This document shows positions 63,091-64,000 of a DNA stretch of 64,000 nt, piece after piece. The stretch covers positions 20,441 through 84,440 of the forward strand of contig SADC01000575.1 in NCBI GenBank assembly GCA_004194705.1, read 5' to 3'. Every line of letters begins with the position of its first letter. The stretch's first letter is position 1. Source of the stretch: Ditylenchus dipsaci (taxonomy: Eukaryota; Nematoda; Chromadorea; Rhabditida; Anguinidae). A program made the position numbers and the translations under genes. The notes under the pieces were generated by a model. The model saw nothing but the letters and a program-made list of their open reading frames with translations, was not told the DNA's origin and did no database searches.

Positions 63091-64000
63091 AAATGGATTT
63101 GGATCAGCTCAAAACAATCCTCGAAGCTCAAGCTCAAATCCAAGCTCGAATCCAAGCTCAAGCTCAGCAAGCTCAAATTCAGGCTCAAGCTCAAGCTCAG
63201 CAAGCTCAAATTCAGGCTCAAGCTGAAGCCAAGCGCAGCAAAATGAAATTCAAGCGCAGCAAAATCAGCTCCTTGTCCAATCTCTCAAAGAAATGTTCCA
63301 GGCCTTTGGTGGTGGTGCAGCTCTCAATCCTCAAGGTGACAATGCCTTGGTGGCCAAGGAAGCAGCTCTGCAAACAGTTCTCTTCATCTGGTTTCTCTCT
63401 CTCAGCTAGAATGGAATGTTCGTCTACAATCCGATGGAAGATCTCACTTTCGACAAATGGTATGCACGCTATTCAGTGCTCATTGAAACAGATGGTGCTT
63501 CACTTCCGACGAGTCAAAGGTCAAACTTTTAATTGGTAAACTTTCGAGTGTGATTTTAGGAAGTATGCCGATGCAGTCCAGCCTAAGGGTCCGTACGAAA
63601 AGCCTTATCAGAAGTGGTGGCCGTCCTCAAATCTCTTTTTGCTTCAACCCGTTCTCATCGTCATCCGCCGCTATGAAGCTCTAAAGCAAGTTCAAAATGG
63701 TGCTCAAGACTCATCTCCTTTGCTACTCAAGTAAATGCTTCAGTGGAATTGGCCAAGCTGGTGTATGGACGAAGAAGACCATAAGGCCTCATCCTCATTT
63801 CGGGTATGCAAGATCAATGTGGAGCGTGCCAGGTGCATTCATCTAATGGAAGAGCCGAAGCAGAACAAAAGAAGTTCATCTTTATGAACTGGTGGAGGAA
63901 TGAAAAAGCAGACCAGTTCAACTCGATTGGATCAGCTCAAAGCAAAGTGACTTCAAATGTTATTGCTGCGGCTGCTCATTCCAAGAAAAGAAGCCAAGTT
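63091..64000 (+). CDS. Retrotransposon gag region, partial, with frame changes
   Basis: The reading frame starts at ATG 63091, ten bases after the primer-binding site. It opens with a long Gln/Ala coiled-coil-like repeat (63120-63235), followed after a one-base frame change near 63226 by a helical segment. A capsid-like region from about 63405 shows the aromatic pattern typical of gypsy gag (FDKWYARYSVL, then a KLL-type helix near 63510-63545). Near 63970 a Cys-rich stretch suggests the start of a zinc-knuckle region. Several frame changes mean it is not intact as written. The gene continues off the right edge, where pol would be expected. Confidence 0.65.

Noticed and set aside
62997..63246. 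Minus- and alternative-frame Leu/Ser- or Lys-rich open frames
   Set aside because: Shadows of the Gln/Ala repeat of the retrotransposon gag.

Overview
This is eukaryotic nuclear DNA, most likely from a small-genome invertebrate and probably a nematode. The reasons are spliced genes with many introns close to 50 nt, T-rich acceptors ending in TTTCAG or TTTTAG, AT-rich intergenic DNA, tRNA genes without an encoded CCA, and metazoan protein families (Aurora kinase, a Shaw/Kv3 potassium channel, secreted thrombospondin type-1 proteins). The species cannot be named from the sequence alone.

Host genes from left to right: (1) a two-exon plus-strand gene for a Ser-rich, basic-tailed protein that I do not recognise (1616-6702); (2) a 13-exon minus-strand gene for a secreted or membrane-anchored TSP1-repeat protein (14495 down to 8706), rebuilt here exon by exon; (3) a second, plus-strand TSP1 protein (34540-35556); (4) an eight-exon Aurora-type mitotic kinase (29079-30910); (5) a 19-exon Shaw-type voltage-gated K+ channel (51565-59409); (6) two exons of a cysteine synthase/cystathionine beta-synthase-type PLP enzyme (62614-62811). 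There is a tRNA-Glu(UUC) gene (minus, 49161-49232) and a tRNA-Cys(GCA) gene split by an inverted-repeat insertion (53770-54213). These genes do not form a pathway; they are neighbours in a repeat-rich region.

Most of the rest is transposable-element DNA, often nested two to four layers deep. Many boundaries can be fixed from target-site duplications: 8-bp (hAT-type) for elements at 2856-3193, 4805-5770, 8382-8550, 20736-21598, 21668-23255, 43341-44852, 45298-46103 and 60773-61271; TA (Tc1/mariner/pogo-type) for many palindromic MITEs and two deleted mariner copies; and 9-bp for two elements at 29367-29516 and 32046-33822. A Ty3/gypsy-type LTR element starts at 62920 and runs off the right edge.

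Two window-wide observations stand out. First, many unrelated inverted-repeat elements have arms made of short tandem repeats (about 12-30 bp units), a foldback-like design repeated in at least eight families with different unit sequences. Second, every conserved host gene that can be checked carries one or more single-base losses at homopolymer runs, while splice sites and intron phases stay intact. That pattern points to consensus errors in the assembly rather than gene decay.
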